Below are positions 7,137 to 15,976 of a stretch of 64,000 nt of DNA, piece after piece. Made by a program: the position numbers and the translations under genes. Each line of letters begins with the position of its first letter. Within the stretch, counting starts at the first letter, position 1. The stretch is from Pseudomonas sp. ERMR1:02 (GTDB lineage Bacteria > Pseudomonadota > Gammaproteobacteria > Pseudomonadales > Pseudomonadaceae): contig NZ_NKJI01000021.1 in NCBI RefSeq assembly GCF_002277815.1, forward strand, positions 1 to 64,000, read 5' to 3'. The notes beneath the pieces are model-generated. The model had not been told where the DNA came from and ran no database searches. It worked only from the letters and a program-made list of their open reading frames with translations.

Positions 7137-8618
7137 TCAGGCATGGGTGGCCAGGGGCAGGGAGAAGCTGAACACGGCGCCGCACGGTTCCAGGTTCTGC
7201 GCCCAGATATCCCCCCGATGGCGGCCAATGATGTTCTTGCACAACGCCAGACCGATGCCATTGCCGCTGACCTTGGACGAGAAAAAGCCATCGAACAGCT
7301 TTTCCTGCGCCTCGGCCTGAATCCCGCGTCCACGGTCTTCTATGCGCACCAGCGCCACGCCGTTTTCGGCACTGGCATGGATGCGCAGCACGCGGCGTTC
7401 GAGGGGCAGGTCGGCCATTTCTTCGATGGCATTGAAGGCCAGGTTGAGAATCACCTGACCGATCAGCACTTTCTCGCAGCTCACCCGCAGCGGCTCGGGG
7501 GCCGTGACGATCTGCACTTTCACCAGACTCGGATCGGCCCGCAGGCTGATGAAATATCGGGTTTCGCGCAGCAGTTCGTTGAGGTCGATCAGTTCCTCGC
7601 TCTGCTCCAGCTTGACCACGTAATCGCGCACGCTCTTGATGATTACCGAGGCGTGTTCGATCTGCCGCACGGCACTTTGCAAACCCCAGACCACGCCTTG
7701 ATCGGTATCGGCCGTATTACCCAGTCGAATCACCGCGCCTTCGATGAAATTTCGGGTGGCGGCCAGCGGTTGGCTCAGCTCGTGAGCAATGGCCACGGCC
7801 ATTTCGCCCATGGCGTTATAGCGCGCCAGGTATTCGATTTTTTGCTCGCTGACCCGTCGGGCATCTTCGGCGCGCACTTGCTCGGTGACGTCGCGAAACA
7901 GCAGCAAATGACCAACCAGGTCGTCTTCGATTTCGATAAATCGACAAGTCGCGTCATGCCAGCGCCACTCGCCGTCACGCCGCTGCACGCGGTAATGCAC
8001 GCTGAAGGGCGCATGTTCGGGTGTCTCGTTGGACAGCTGTTGCATCAGGCGCTGGCGCGAAGCGTCGTCACACCAACTTAGGAAGTTTTTGCCGATCAGC
8101 TTGTGCTCGTCGCTGTTGAGCAAATTCGCCCCGGAGTCGCTGATAAAGCGAATCTCACCCTCGGGACCCAGCACCGCCACGCCTTCCGCCAGGTCCTGCA
8201 TGAATGCCTTGAGCCGGCTTTCGAAACGCTTGAGGTCACGCTTGACCTTGTCTTCCCTGGATATGTCGCGGAACTGCACCATCAACACATCGCGACCTTC
8301 CAGATGCACCAGCGTCGCGACCGCCTCGGAAAGAATCTCCACCCCTTGCTTGGATCGATAACACCACTCGATGGCGCGCTGGCCCGTGCGCGCGGCGCCC
8401 TCCAGCCAGCGCAAGCCCACCGAGCGCCGGTACTTGGGCGCATCGCGTGTCATGTCCGGGGCTTTCAGCGGGGTCAGCTCCTCAAGGGTAAAACCCAGCG
8501 CCGACAGGGCGGCGGCATTGGCCCAGAGAATCTCCTTGCTGTGGGCATCGTGAAGAATGATGCACAACGGCATGGCTTCGATCAGCGTGAAAAAGTCGTT
8601 CTGTTTCGGCAAGTACAT
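7137..8618 (-). CDS. PAS-domain sensor histidine kinase (FixL-like)
   Basis: A 493-residue soluble kinase without membrane segments. Two PAS domains (about 8-120 and 135-250) precede a HisKA domain with phospho-acceptor His279 in AIAHELSQPL and a HATPase domain (N-box LNLAFNAIEEM, G boxes DRGRGI and GNGIGLALC). The architecture resembles FixL-type kinases whose partners are FixJ/NarL regulators; the one at 17053-17682 is the natural partner across the iac operon. Cytosolic sensing of a small molecule or redox signal is likely; the signal is unknown. Confidence 0.85.
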   Translation of the reverse strand: MYLPKQNDFFTLIEAMPLCIILHDAHSKEILWANAAALSALGFTLEELTPLKAPDMTRDAPKYRRSVGLRWLEGAARTGQRAIEWCYRSKQGVEILSEAVATLVHLEGRDVLMVQFRDISREDKVKRDLKRFESRLKAFMQDLAEGVAVLGPEGEIRFISDSGANLLNSDEHKLIGKNFLSWCDDASRQRLMQQLSNETPEHAPFSVHYRVQRRDGEWRWHDATCRFIEIEDDLVGHLLLFRDVTEQVRAEDARRVSEQKIEYLARYNAMGEMAVAIAHELSQPLAATRNFIEGAVIRLGNTADTDQGVVWGLQSAVRQIEHASVIIKSVRDYVVKLEQSEELIDLNELLRETRYFISLRADPSLVKVQIVTAPEPLRVSCEKVLIGQVILNLAFNAIEEMADLPLERRVLRIHASAENGVALVRIEDRGRGIQAEAQEKLFDGFFSSKVSGNGIGLALCKNIIGRHRGDIWAQNLEPCGAVFSFSLPLATHA

Positions 8619-8816
8619 CGCGCAGCCCTTGGCGGCAGGGGATTGTGACCGGTGTAACCGGAAGTATGGCTTTTTATACCGGCTCGCGCCCGGGGATGCG
8701 CTCAGAGGTAACCGGGGGCGGCCTAGGGGATTTCTTTAGCCGGGGGGCTGCACGCACCAATAGTTGCGCCGGCATGTGGTTTTTACACTGGACCGCAATG
8801 CAAGGGTGACGCCGAT

Positions 8817-8922
8817 CCCTGTAGGAGCGAGCAAGCTCGCGATGGTCGTTAACGATAACGCTGGGAACCTGACACCCCGCGGTGCCTGGACCTCCATCGC
8901 GAGCATGCTCGCTCCTACAGGG
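8817..8922. repeat. BIME (REP pair)
   Basis: Inverted GTAGGAGCGAGC units with the TCGTTAACGATAACGCTGGG spacer, immediately upstream of iacA. The gap 8619-8816 otherwise shows no gene and should contain promoters for the kinase and the iac operon. Confidence 0.9.
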
Positions 8923-8971
8923 GGTAGGTCGCCATCACCCCACCTAACAATAAGCAAAACGGAGAAAGCCC

Positions 8972-10135
8972 ATGCTGCGTTCAGCGGTTGCGCAACAAGA
9001 CGCCCTGATCGGCGTTGACGAGCATGTCATCGACAGCCAGGCATTCCAGCAAGTGCTGGACGAAGTGCGTCAACGTCGCGACGAATTCGACAGCGTCTCC
9101 CACGTGCCACGGGACATGATCGAGCGCTTCAAGCAGGTGGGCATCTACCGCGCCGCCACGCCGAAATGCTACGGCGGCGACGCACTGGCGCCTGCACGTT
9201 TTCTGCAGATGATCGAGCGTATTTCCGAAGCCGACGGCTCCGCCGGTTGGGTCGCCAGTTTCGGCAGTGCCGGCGTCTATCTCGCCGCTTTACCGCCAGA
9301 AACCCTGGCTGAAATCTACGCCGACAGCCCCGATCTGGTGTTCGCTGGCGGCCTGTTTCCGCTGCAACCCGCCGAAGCAGTAGAGGGCGGCTGGCAAGTC
9401 AACGGCACCTGGAAATTCGCCAGCGGCTGCAAGGGCGCTGACTTGCTCGGTGTGGGCATCGGCGCGGCGGGCGGCAAGCCTCGCACCGCGGTGTTCCGAC
9501 CGGATCAGGTCGAGATCGTCGAGAACTGGGACGTGGTCGGCCTCAAAGGCACTGGCAGTCATGACCTGCGCGTAACCGATAAGCGCATCGACGAGCGCTG
9601 GACGTTTATCAGAGGTGGGGCTGCGACCATTGATGAACCGCTGTTCCGCTACCCATCGATTGCCTACGCCGCGCAAGTGCTGGCGGTGGTCAACCTCGGC
9701 CTGGCCCGTGCCGCCCTCGACGAAGTCAGCCGCATGGCCGGCGGCGGTGGCATCACCGGCGCGCCGAAAATGGCTGATCGCGCTTACGTACGCATCGAGA
9801 TCGCCAAGGCCGAAGCCAAGCTCAGTGCCGCCCGCGGTTTTTTCTACAACGCCACCGAACAGGTGTGGAACTCGATCCTGGCCGGCAACCCGGTCACGCC
9901 GGAGCAAACCAGCCTGTTGCGCCTGTCCGCCATCCACGTGTCCCAGGCCGGCGCCGCCGTGGTGCAGAGCGCCTACAGCCTGGCCGGCACCACCGCCATT
10001 TACCTGCGCCACCCGCTGCAACGCTACCTGCGTGACTCGATGGTGGTGACCCAGCACGCCTTCCTCAGCGAAGGGCTGTACGACGGCGCTGGCTCGGTGT
10101 TCCTCGGCGTACCGCCGTTCCCTGGCTACATCTGA
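8972..10135 (+). CDS. iacA: Indole-3-acetate monooxygenase (acyl-CoA dehydrogenase-like) IacA
   Basis: A 387-residue group D flavin monooxygenase of the acyl-CoA dehydrogenase fold (EADGSAGWVASFGSAG, GTWKFASGCKGAD, GTGSHDL, HPLQRYLRDSMVVTQHAF). In the iac pathway IacA, fed with reduced flavin by IacG, hydroxylates indole-3-acetate at the first step. A GGAG ribosome site lies 8 bp before the ATG. First gene of the iac run; assignment rests strongly on the following iacB-I-H-C-D-E-F order. Confidence 0.9.
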   Translation: MLRSAVAQQDALIGVDEHVIDSQAFQQVLDEVRQRRDEFDSVSHVPRDMIERFKQVGIYRAATPKCYGGDALAPARFLQMIERISEADGSAGWVASFGSAGVYLAALPPETLAEIYADSPDLVFAGGLFPLQPAEAVEGGWQVNGTWKFASGCKGADLLGVGIGAAGGKPRTAVFRPDQVEIVENWDVVGLKGTGSHDLRVTDKRIDERWTFIRGGAATIDEPLFRYPSIAYAAQVLAVVNLGLARAALDEVSRMAGGGGITGAPKMADRAYVRIEIAKAEAKLSAARGFFYNATEQVWNSILAGNPVTPEQTSLLRLSAIHVSQAGAAVVQSAYSLAGTTAIYLRHPLQRYLRDSMVVTQHAFLSEGLYDGAGSVFLGVPPFPGYI

Positions 10136-10177
10136 TTTTCGTCCCGACTTTTAAACTTGAGCCAAAGGATCAACAGC

Positions 10178-10549
10178 ATGTCCCAAGCTACCCAGGAACC
10201 GTTGCGCGTCGTCTTCTGCATCGGCATCACCCAGAACTTTTTCGACCTGCCCACCGGCGAAGGCCTCAGCGTTTGGAAGGGCTTCAGCCAGATGATGGGC
10301 GATCTCGGCGCTATGCCCGGCATCACCGTGCTCGGCGCCATGGATGACGACCGCCTGATGGTCGGCCCGTCCACCACCTCGCCGTGGACCGTGTACATCA
10401 TGGCCGACGTCGACTGCCACCAGTCGGTGATCGATGCCTGCAACCTGTTCCGCACCACGCCGGTAAACGAATACAGCCTGTGGCGCTACGCCAGGGTCGA
10501 AGCGCGCATCGGTCGTGCGCTGACCATCCCTGATGCGGCCAGGGTGTAA
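10178..10549 (+). CDS. iacB: IacB, indole-3-acetate catabolism protein of unknown role
   Basis: A 123-residue soluble protein (VVFCIGITQNFFDLPTGEGLSVWKGFSQM, GAMDDDRLMVGPS, PWTVYIMADVD, YSLWRYARVEARIGRAL). It has the size and position of IacB in iac clusters; its reaction is unsettled. The start at 10178 is preferred to one at 10157 because AAAGGA precedes it at good spacing. It ends 3 bp before iacI. Confidence 0.82.
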   Translation: MSQATQEPLRVVFCIGITQNFFDLPTGEGLSVWKGFSQMMGDLGAMPGITVLGAMDDDRLMVGPSTTSPWTVYIMADVDCHQSVIDACNLFRTTPVNEYSLWRYARVEARIGRALTIPDAARV

Positions 10550-10552
10550 GCC

Positions 10553-11023
10553 ATGAACGAGGCCTTGCTGCTGCGTCTGTCGACGCTCGAAGGAGAGAGT
10601 GCAGTGCGTCGTCTGATGGCGCGCTACATGGACCTGTGCGACGTGCCGAGGGCACCCACCAATGTCAGCGAACTAGCGGAGCTGTTCTGCATCGATGCGA
10701 TCTGGGAAGGCGTTGGCCGCGAGACGGCACAGACCTTTGGTCAGCATCGTGGGCGTGAGGCCGTGGCGGCGTTTGTTGGCGGTTATTTGCCGCCCTCGGA
10801 TCACTTTCAACTGAACCTGCACTTCCTCACCAGCGAGTCGATTGTGGTCGACGGCAGCACGGCGCAGGGGCAGTGGATCATGCAGCAGATTTGCACTTAC
10901 GCGGATCAGCGCAGCGAACTGTTCGGCACCCGTTTGAACATCGATTTTCGCTGCGTCGACGGCATCTGGCTGATTGCGCATTTTCGCACGCAACGCTTGT
11001 TCAATACGGAGCTGGGCGCATGA
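10553..11023 (+). CDS. iacI: IacI, SnoaL/NTF2-like protein
   Basis: A 156-residue NTF2-fold protein of the SnoaL-like type (RLMARYMDLCD, FCIDAIWEG, GREAVAAFV, HFLTSESIVVDGSTAQGQW). IacI proteins belong to the iac set and may assist in conversion of an oxindole intermediate. Its stop overlaps the iacH start (ATGA), indicating coupling. Confidence 0.82.
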   Translation: MNEALLLRLSTLEGESAVRRLMARYMDLCDVPRAPTNVSELAELFCIDAIWEGVGRETAQTFGQHRGREAVAAFVGGYLPPSDHFQLNLHFLTSESIVVDGSTAQGQWIMQQICTYADQRSELFGTRLNIDFRCVDGIWLIAHFRTQRLFNTELGA

Positions 11024-12144
11024 GTACATTCATCAGCGAATTTCTGCTCGGCGGCAGCGGCAAACGTGTTGCGATCAAGGATTCCATCGACATCGCCGGC
11101 TATCGGACCCGCTCCGGTAGCCGTGCCTTTGCCAACGCAGCACCGGCGACAAAAAACGCCGACGTGGTGGACGCAATTCTCGGTGCCGGCTGGCAGATCG
11201 TCGGCAAAACCAACCTCCATGAACTGGCCTTTGGCGTCACCGGCATCAACGACTGGACCGGCACGCCAGTGAATCCACAAGCGCCGGACCGGGTGCCGGG
11301 TGGTTCCTCCAGCGGTTCGGCCTCTGCAGTCGCCGCAGGCCTGGCGGACATCGCCATCGGCACCGACACCGGTGGTTCGGTTCGGGTGCCAGCAGCGTGC
11401 TGCGGGGTTGCCGGGCTCAAGCCAACTTACGGCCGTGTCAGCCGTGTCGGCGCGCATCCGCTGGACTCCAGCCTCGATTGCGTGGGGCCGTTCGCCAGGA
11501 CCATGGACGATTTGATCGCCGCCATGCAGGTGATTTGCCCAGGCTTCGACGTTCAGGGCCTGCCTGCTGACGGCGCCAAAGTCGGCTTCCTCGAAGTCGC
11601 CTGTGAAGCACATCTGCAGGCCACCTTGGGTGCCGCTGCCGACCGCGCCGGCTGGCGTCGCAGCAGCCTGCACTTGAGCGAATTCGAAGCCGCGTTCGCC
11701 GCCGGCCTGACCGTGATCAATTTTGAAAACTGGGCTGCCTTCGGTCACCTCACTGGCCTTGGCCTGATCGGCGCCGATGTCGAACAACGCCTGCTGGCGG
11801 CCAGCCGCACCACCCGCGAAGAACTGGCCCAGGCCGAAGCCGTACGCAGCCGTTTCACCCATCAGGTGGATGCTGCGCTGGAAGAGTTCGCAGTGTTGCT
11901 GCTGCCGACTTTGCCGAGCCTGCCGCCAACCCTGAGCGAGGCGCGCGCCGGCAGCAAAGCCGTGGCCGGCATGACCCCGCTGGTACGGCCCTTCAACCTC
12001 AGCGGCCATCCAGCGCTGACGGTGCCGGTGGAACTCGATTGCGGCGGACTAAAAGTTGGCCTGCAGATTGTCGGCCGCAAAGGTCAGGACGAACTGGTCT
12101 GCGCCTTCGGTGCGCAGCTGCAAGCCTCTACAACTCATTCATAA
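11020..12144 (+). CDS. iacH: Amidase-signature enzyme IacH
   Basis: A 374-residue amidase-signature hydrolase. Catalytic Lys20 lies in VAIKDSID, the Ser/Gly loop GGSSSGS is at 94-100, and nucleophile Ser120 is in DTGGSVR. In iac clusters IacH is the amidase-like member; it may hydrolyse indole-3-acetamide or a ring-opened intermediate. The start at 11020 overlaps the iacI stop by 4 bp. Here the gene sits inside the operon, between iacI and iacC. Confidence 0.83.
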   Translation: MSTFISEFLLGGSGKRVAIKDSIDIAGYRTRSGSRAFANAAPATKNADVVDAILGAGWQIVGKTNLHELAFGVTGINDWTGTPVNPQAPDRVPGGSSSGSASAVAAGLADIAIGTDTGGSVRVPAACCGVAGLKPTYGRVSRVGAHPLDSSLDCVGPFARTMDDLIAAMQVICPGFDVQGLPADGAKVGFLEVACEAHLQATLGAAADRAGWRRSSLHLSEFEAAFAAGLTVINFENWAAFGHLTGLGLIGADVEQRLLAASRTTREELAQAEAVRSRFTHQVDAALEEFAVLLLPTLPSLPPTLSEARAGSKAVAGMTPLVRPFNLSGHPALTVPVELDCGGLKVGLQIVGRKGQDELVCAFGAQLQASTTHS

Positions 12145-12167
12145 AAACAAGCCATGAGGAGAACCGC

Positions 12168-13451
12168 ATGAGCACTCATGAATACCGGCTGATCGCATCG
12201 TCGAAAAGCCCGGACGAACTGGTCCAGCACGACCGCGTCGACGTCTCGCTGTACAACGACCCGGCGCTGTTCGAAGCCGAGCTTGAAAAGATTTTCTATC
12301 GCACCTGGGTGTGGGTGGCTCACGAAAGCGAAGTGCGCAACAGCGGCGACTTCAAGACCGCCACCATCGGCCGCCGCCCGGTGATCGTGGTGCGCGACAA
12401 GAAAAACAACATCAACGTCCTGGAAAACCGTTGCCGCCACCGTGGCGCCACGGTGTGCGAGAAGCACAAGGGCAACGCCACCGGTTTCACCTGCCCGTAC
12501 CACAGCTGGTCCTATGGCCTGGACGGTAAGCTGCGGGCGCTGCCATACCCGGACGGCTACGAAGGCATTCTGGAAAAATCCGAGCTGCCACTGACCAGCC
12601 TGCGCGTCGAGAGCTACGCCGGCATGGTCTTCGCCAGCTACAACGACGACATCGAACCGCTGGAAGATTTCCTCGGCGGCGCCAGACACTGGATGGACCT
12701 GTTCATGAAGCAGGGCGCCGGCTTCCCGATCAAGACCCAGGGCGAACACAAGTTCAGCTTCAAGGGCAACTGGAAGATCCAGCTGGAAAACACCACCGAC
12801 GGTTACCACTTCCCGATCGTGCACAAGTCGTTCATGTCCTCGGTGGATGAAGAGACTTCGCAGATGCTCTCGTTCATGACCGACGAGCAAGCCGTGACCC
12901 ACTCGCTGGGCAACGGTCACAGCGTGATGGTGATGGTCCCGGAACACGTCGACCTTGATCACGACGACGGCACCGAGCAACTGCAAGAGCGCTTCGCCCA
13001 CGTCACCGAAGAACTGTCGAAAACCATGGAGCCTGCACAGGTACGGCGCATCGTGCGTTCGCTGCACGGCGCCGGGTTCAACCTGAACCTGTTCCCCAAT
13101 GTGGCGATGTCGATGTCGTTCTTCCGCGTATTGCGCCCGGTGTCGGTCACTGAAACGGAAATCCGTCACGTTGCCCTGGGCATGGACGGCGGCCCGGAAA
13201 TCGCCAACCGCGAGCGTATGCGCATTCACGAACACTTCCAGGGCCCGTTCGGTTTCGGCAGCCCTGATGACGCTGAAGCCTGGGACCGCGTGCAGCGCGG
13301 TTCGTATGCCGGCGTCGACGCGCCGATCCTGGTCAACCGCGGCCTGAACCGCGAAATCACCGCTGAAAACGGCGACAAAGTCAGCCACGCCACCGACGAA
13401 GGCGGCATGCGCGGTGCCTACGACATGTGGAAAAGGATGATGAGCCAATGA
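12168..13451 (+). CDS. iacC: Rieske ring-hydroxylating dioxygenase large subunit IacC
   Basis: A 427-residue alpha subunit. The Rieske ligands are C89-x-H91 and C109-x2-H112 (CRHRGAT...CPYHSW); the mononuclear iron site starts in ENTTDGYHFPIVHKSF. With IacD it converts a dioxindole-type intermediate towards catechol in the known pathway. The start at 12168 follows GAGGAGA. It overlaps iacD by 4 bp (ATGA). Confidence 0.9.
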   Translation: MSTHEYRLIASSKSPDELVQHDRVDVSLYNDPALFEAELEKIFYRTWVWVAHESEVRNSGDFKTATIGRRPVIVVRDKKNNINVLENRCRHRGATVCEKHKGNATGFTCPYHSWSYGLDGKLRALPYPDGYEGILEKSELPLTSLRVESYAGMVFASYNDDIEPLEDFLGGARHWMDLFMKQGAGFPIKTQGEHKFSFKGNWKIQLENTTDGYHFPIVHKSFMSSVDEETSQMLSFMTDEQAVTHSLGNGHSVMVMVPEHVDLDHDDGTEQLQERFAHVTEELSKTMEPAQVRRIVRSLHGAGFNLNLFPNVAMSMSFFRVLRPVSVTETEIRHVALGMDGGPEIANRERMRIHEHFQGPFGFGSPDDAEAWDRVQRGSYAGVDAPILVNRGLNREITAENGDKVSHATDEGGMRGAYDMWKRMMSQ

Positions 13452-13948
13452 ACAATCACGACACCCTGAACAGTTTTGCAGGCACCTTGGCCCAGGCCAT
13501 CGAATTCATCTGGCGCGAAGCCGAACTGCTCGACCACAAGCACTACGCCGAGTGGGCGACCTTGTGGAGCGAAAGCGGCAAGTACATCGTGCCGATCGAC
13601 CCGGACACCGAAGACTTCGAGGCCAGCCTCAACTACGCATACGACGATGCACGCATGCGTGACCTGCGCATCGAACGCCTCACCGCCGGTTACTCGCCGT
13701 CGGCGGTGGATGCGGCGAAAACCATTCGCACGGTCTCGCGCTTCCGTCTGGTGGAAGCCGCCGGTGACATCGTCGAAGTCAACTCGGCGCAGTTGCTTTA
13801 CGCCTACAAACGCGGCGTGCACACGCCGTTCGTGGCCGACCTCAATCACCGCATTCGTTTCACCGACGGCGTGCCGACCCTGGAGCGCAAAGTCGTGCGC
13901 TTGATCAACTCCACCGACAGCCTGAGCGCGCTCGGCTTCCTGCTGTGA
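13448..13948 (+). CDS. iacD: Ring-hydroxylating dioxygenase small subunit IacD
   Basis: A 166-residue beta subunit of the SnoaL-like cone fold (FIWREAELLDHKHYAEWATLWSESGKYIVPIDPD, SRFRLVEAAGDIVEVNSAQLLYAYKRG). It assembles with IacC as in other aromatic-ring dioxygenases. Its start overlaps the iacC stop (ATGA), typical for fixed subunit ratio. Confidence 0.9.
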   Translation: MNNHDTLNSFAGTLAQAIEFIWREAELLDHKHYAEWATLWSESGKYIVPIDPDTEDFEASLNYAYDDARMRDLRIERLTAGYSPSAVDAAKTIRTVSRFRLVEAAGDIVEVNSAQLLYAYKRGVHTPFVADLNHRIRFTDGVPTLERKVVRLINSTDSLSALGFLL

Positions 13949-13957
13949 GGCAACATC

Positions 13958-14698
13958 ATGAGTCGAGTAGCCTTGGTAACAGGCGCCTCGCGCGGGTTGG
14001 GCGAGTGCATCGCTCGCCGTCTGCACGCAGCGGGTTATCGCGTCGGCCTGGCCGATGTGCAGATAGAAGGCGTGCAACGCCTGGCGCTGGAACTCGATAG
14101 CAGCGGCGCCAGCGCCATGGCCATCGAGCTGGATGTGCGCAGCAAGGCGGATTTTCAGCGGGCCCGTGACTTGCTCACCGAGCGTTGGGGCGGCAGCGAC
14201 ATTCTGGTGAACAACGCCGGAGTATCGAAAGTCGCGGCGCTGATGGACATCACGCCCGAAGAGTTCGACGAGTCGATGGCGATCAACCTGCGCGGCACCT
14301 TTGTCGCCTGCCAGGTGTTCGGCGCGCACTTTGCCGAGCGTGGCTTCGGGCGCATCGTCAATATCGCTTCGCTTGCCGGGCAGAACGGCGGCACCGCCAC
14401 CGGTGCGCATTACGCGGCAGCGAAGGGCGGCGTGGCGACACTGACCAAGGTCTTCGCCCGTGAGCTGGCGCCTCAGGGCGTGACGGTCAACAGCATTTCG
14501 CCAGGTCCGCTGGACCTACCGGTGGTGCGCGAAACCGTGCCTGCGGAGCGTCTGGAGCAGATTATGAAAATGATCCCGGCCGGTACTCTCGGTGACCCAT
14601 CGTACATCGCTGACAGCGTCCTGTTGTTGATCGCCGAACACGCCACCTCCGTAACCGGTGCGTGCTGGGACATCAACGGCGGCTTGTTCATGCGCTGA
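13958..14698 (+). CDS. iacE: Short-chain dehydrogenase IacE
   Basis: A 246-residue classical SDR with cofactor motif TGASRGLGECIA near residues 8-19, NNAG, and the catalytic YAAAK after a conserved Ser (NIASLAGQNGG). In the iac pathway it is thought to act on a hydroxylated oxindole intermediate. It starts 9 bp after iacD and ends the first part of the operon; a BIME separates it from iacF. Confidence 0.87.
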   Translation: MSRVALVTGASRGLGECIARRLHAAGYRVGLADVQIEGVQRLALELDSSGASAMAIELDVRSKADFQRARDLLTERWGGSDILVNNAGVSKVAALMDITPEEFDESMAINLRGTFVACQVFGAHFAERGFGRIVNIASLAGQNGGTATGAHYAAAKGGVATLTKVFARELAPQGVTVNSISPGPLDLPVVRETVPAERLEQIMKMIPAGTLGDPSYIADSVLLLIAEHATSVTGACWDINGGLFMR

Positions 14699-14714
14699 AC
14701 ATGGCAGGACACGC

Positions 14715-14822
14715 CCCTTGTAGGAGCGAGCATGCTCGCGATGGTCGTCAACGATGACGCTGGAAACCTGGCACCCCGTGGCGACCTCAGGTTCATCGCG
14801 AGCATGCTCGCTCCTACAGGGG
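14715..14822. repeat. BIME (REP pair) inside the iac operon
   Basis: Inverted REP units with arms containing GTAGGAGCGAGCATGCTCGC between iacE and iacF. Such hairpins can stabilise the upstream mRNA and lower expression of the downstream gene. Confidence 0.9.
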
Positions 14823-14871
14823 GGCAGCCGAGCCTTTACCGTTAAACAAAAACAAGTATTCAGGTGATGCA

Positions 14872-15822
14872 ATGATGAAGGTGAAGATCGAAAGGATCGT
14901 CGACGAAGCGCTGGATATCCGTTCCTTTCGCCTCGTGCGCAGTGACGGCCAGCCGCTCGACACCTATGAACCGGGTGCCCATGTCGACCTCACCGGCCCG
15001 ACCGGCGTGACCCGCCAATACTCCCTGTGCAGCCCGCCCCAGGATCGTCGCGCCTATCTGGTAGCGGTGAAGAAAGAAGCTCTGTCGCGCGGTGGCTCGC
15101 TGGCCCTGCACGAGCAGGTAGAAGAGGGCATGGAGCTGGAGATGGGCGCGCCGCGCAATCTCTTCCGCCTTGATGAAACGGCCACCGAACACGTGCTATT
15201 CGCCGCGGGCATCGGTGTGACGCCGCTGCTGAGCATGGCCTATCGACTGGCGGAAAACGGCCAGCCGTATCGCCTGCATTACTTCGCCCGCTCGGCAGAG
15301 TACGCCGCGTTCACCGAACTGCTGGCGGCGAATTTTGCCGACCATGTGCAGTTCCACTACGGTGTCGAACCGGGCGACCTGGACGCCGCACTGAGCGAAT
15401 GCCTGAACTGTGCCGGCAGCGCAGCCCATGTCTACACCTGCGGCCCGGCGCCGTTTATGAACAAAGTGGTGGAGGTAGCGGCGCGCAGCCGTTCGGCCGA
15501 CGCCATTCACCTGGAGCACTTCGCGGCCGATCCCGCGGCCAATAGTGCCCCGAGCGGTGGTTTCGAAGTGGAGCTGGCCAGCTCCGGCGTAGTGCTACAC
15601 GTGCCGGCCAACACCAGCCTGGTGGATGTGTTGCAGGCCCACGGTTGCGACATCGACACCGAGTGCCGCGAAGGCATCTGCGGCACCTGCATAGTCGAGG
15701 TATTGGACGGCGTGCCGGAGCACCGCGACAACTGTTTGTCGAACAAGGAAAAGGCTTCCAACAAGCAGATTTGCGCCTGCGTTTCACGGGCGCTTTCCGC
15801 TCGTCTGGTATTGGACATTTAA
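14872..15822 (+). CDS. iacF: Phthalate-type ferredoxin reductase IacF
   Basis: A 316-residue electron-transfer protein: FMN/FAD-binding barrel (YEPGAHVDLTGPTGVTRQYSLCSPP), NAD-binding domain (VLFAAGIGVTPLLSMA, YTCGPAPFM) and a C-terminal plant-type 2Fe-2S domain (CDIDTECREGICGTC, then DNCLS). It supplies electrons to the IacCD dioxygenase, like VanB-type reductases. Start may be 14872 or the adjacent ATG at 14875. Confidence 0.88.
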   Translation: MMKVKIERIVDEALDIRSFRLVRSDGQPLDTYEPGAHVDLTGPTGVTRQYSLCSPPQDRRAYLVAVKKEALSRGGSLALHEQVEEGMELEMGAPRNLFRLDETATEHVLFAAGIGVTPLLSMAYRLAENGQPYRLHYFARSAEYAAFTELLAANFADHVQFHYGVEPGDLDAALSECLNCAGSAAHVYTCGPAPFMNKVVEVAARSRSADAIHLEHFAADPAANSAPSGGFEVELASSGVVLHVPANTSLVDVLQAHGCDIDTECREGICGTCIVEVLDGVPEHRDNCLSNKEKASNKQICACVSRALSARLVLDI

Positions 15823-15976
15823 GCGCTTTCAACGCTGGAAAGCCGACGCCGGAGCCTGTTGAATGGGCGCCCGGCGGCCGTCAGGGAGGAGACGGCTGGA
15901 GTACGAATCATTTTTAGCGAGCCGCTCGACGAAGCGGCCGAAAAATAACAACAAAAACACGTGAGGCTATGCGGAC

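Noticed and set aside
12135..13448. 437-codon minus-strand frame opposite iacC
   Set aside because: Shadow of the Rieske subunit gene; no ribosome site and no recognisable domain.
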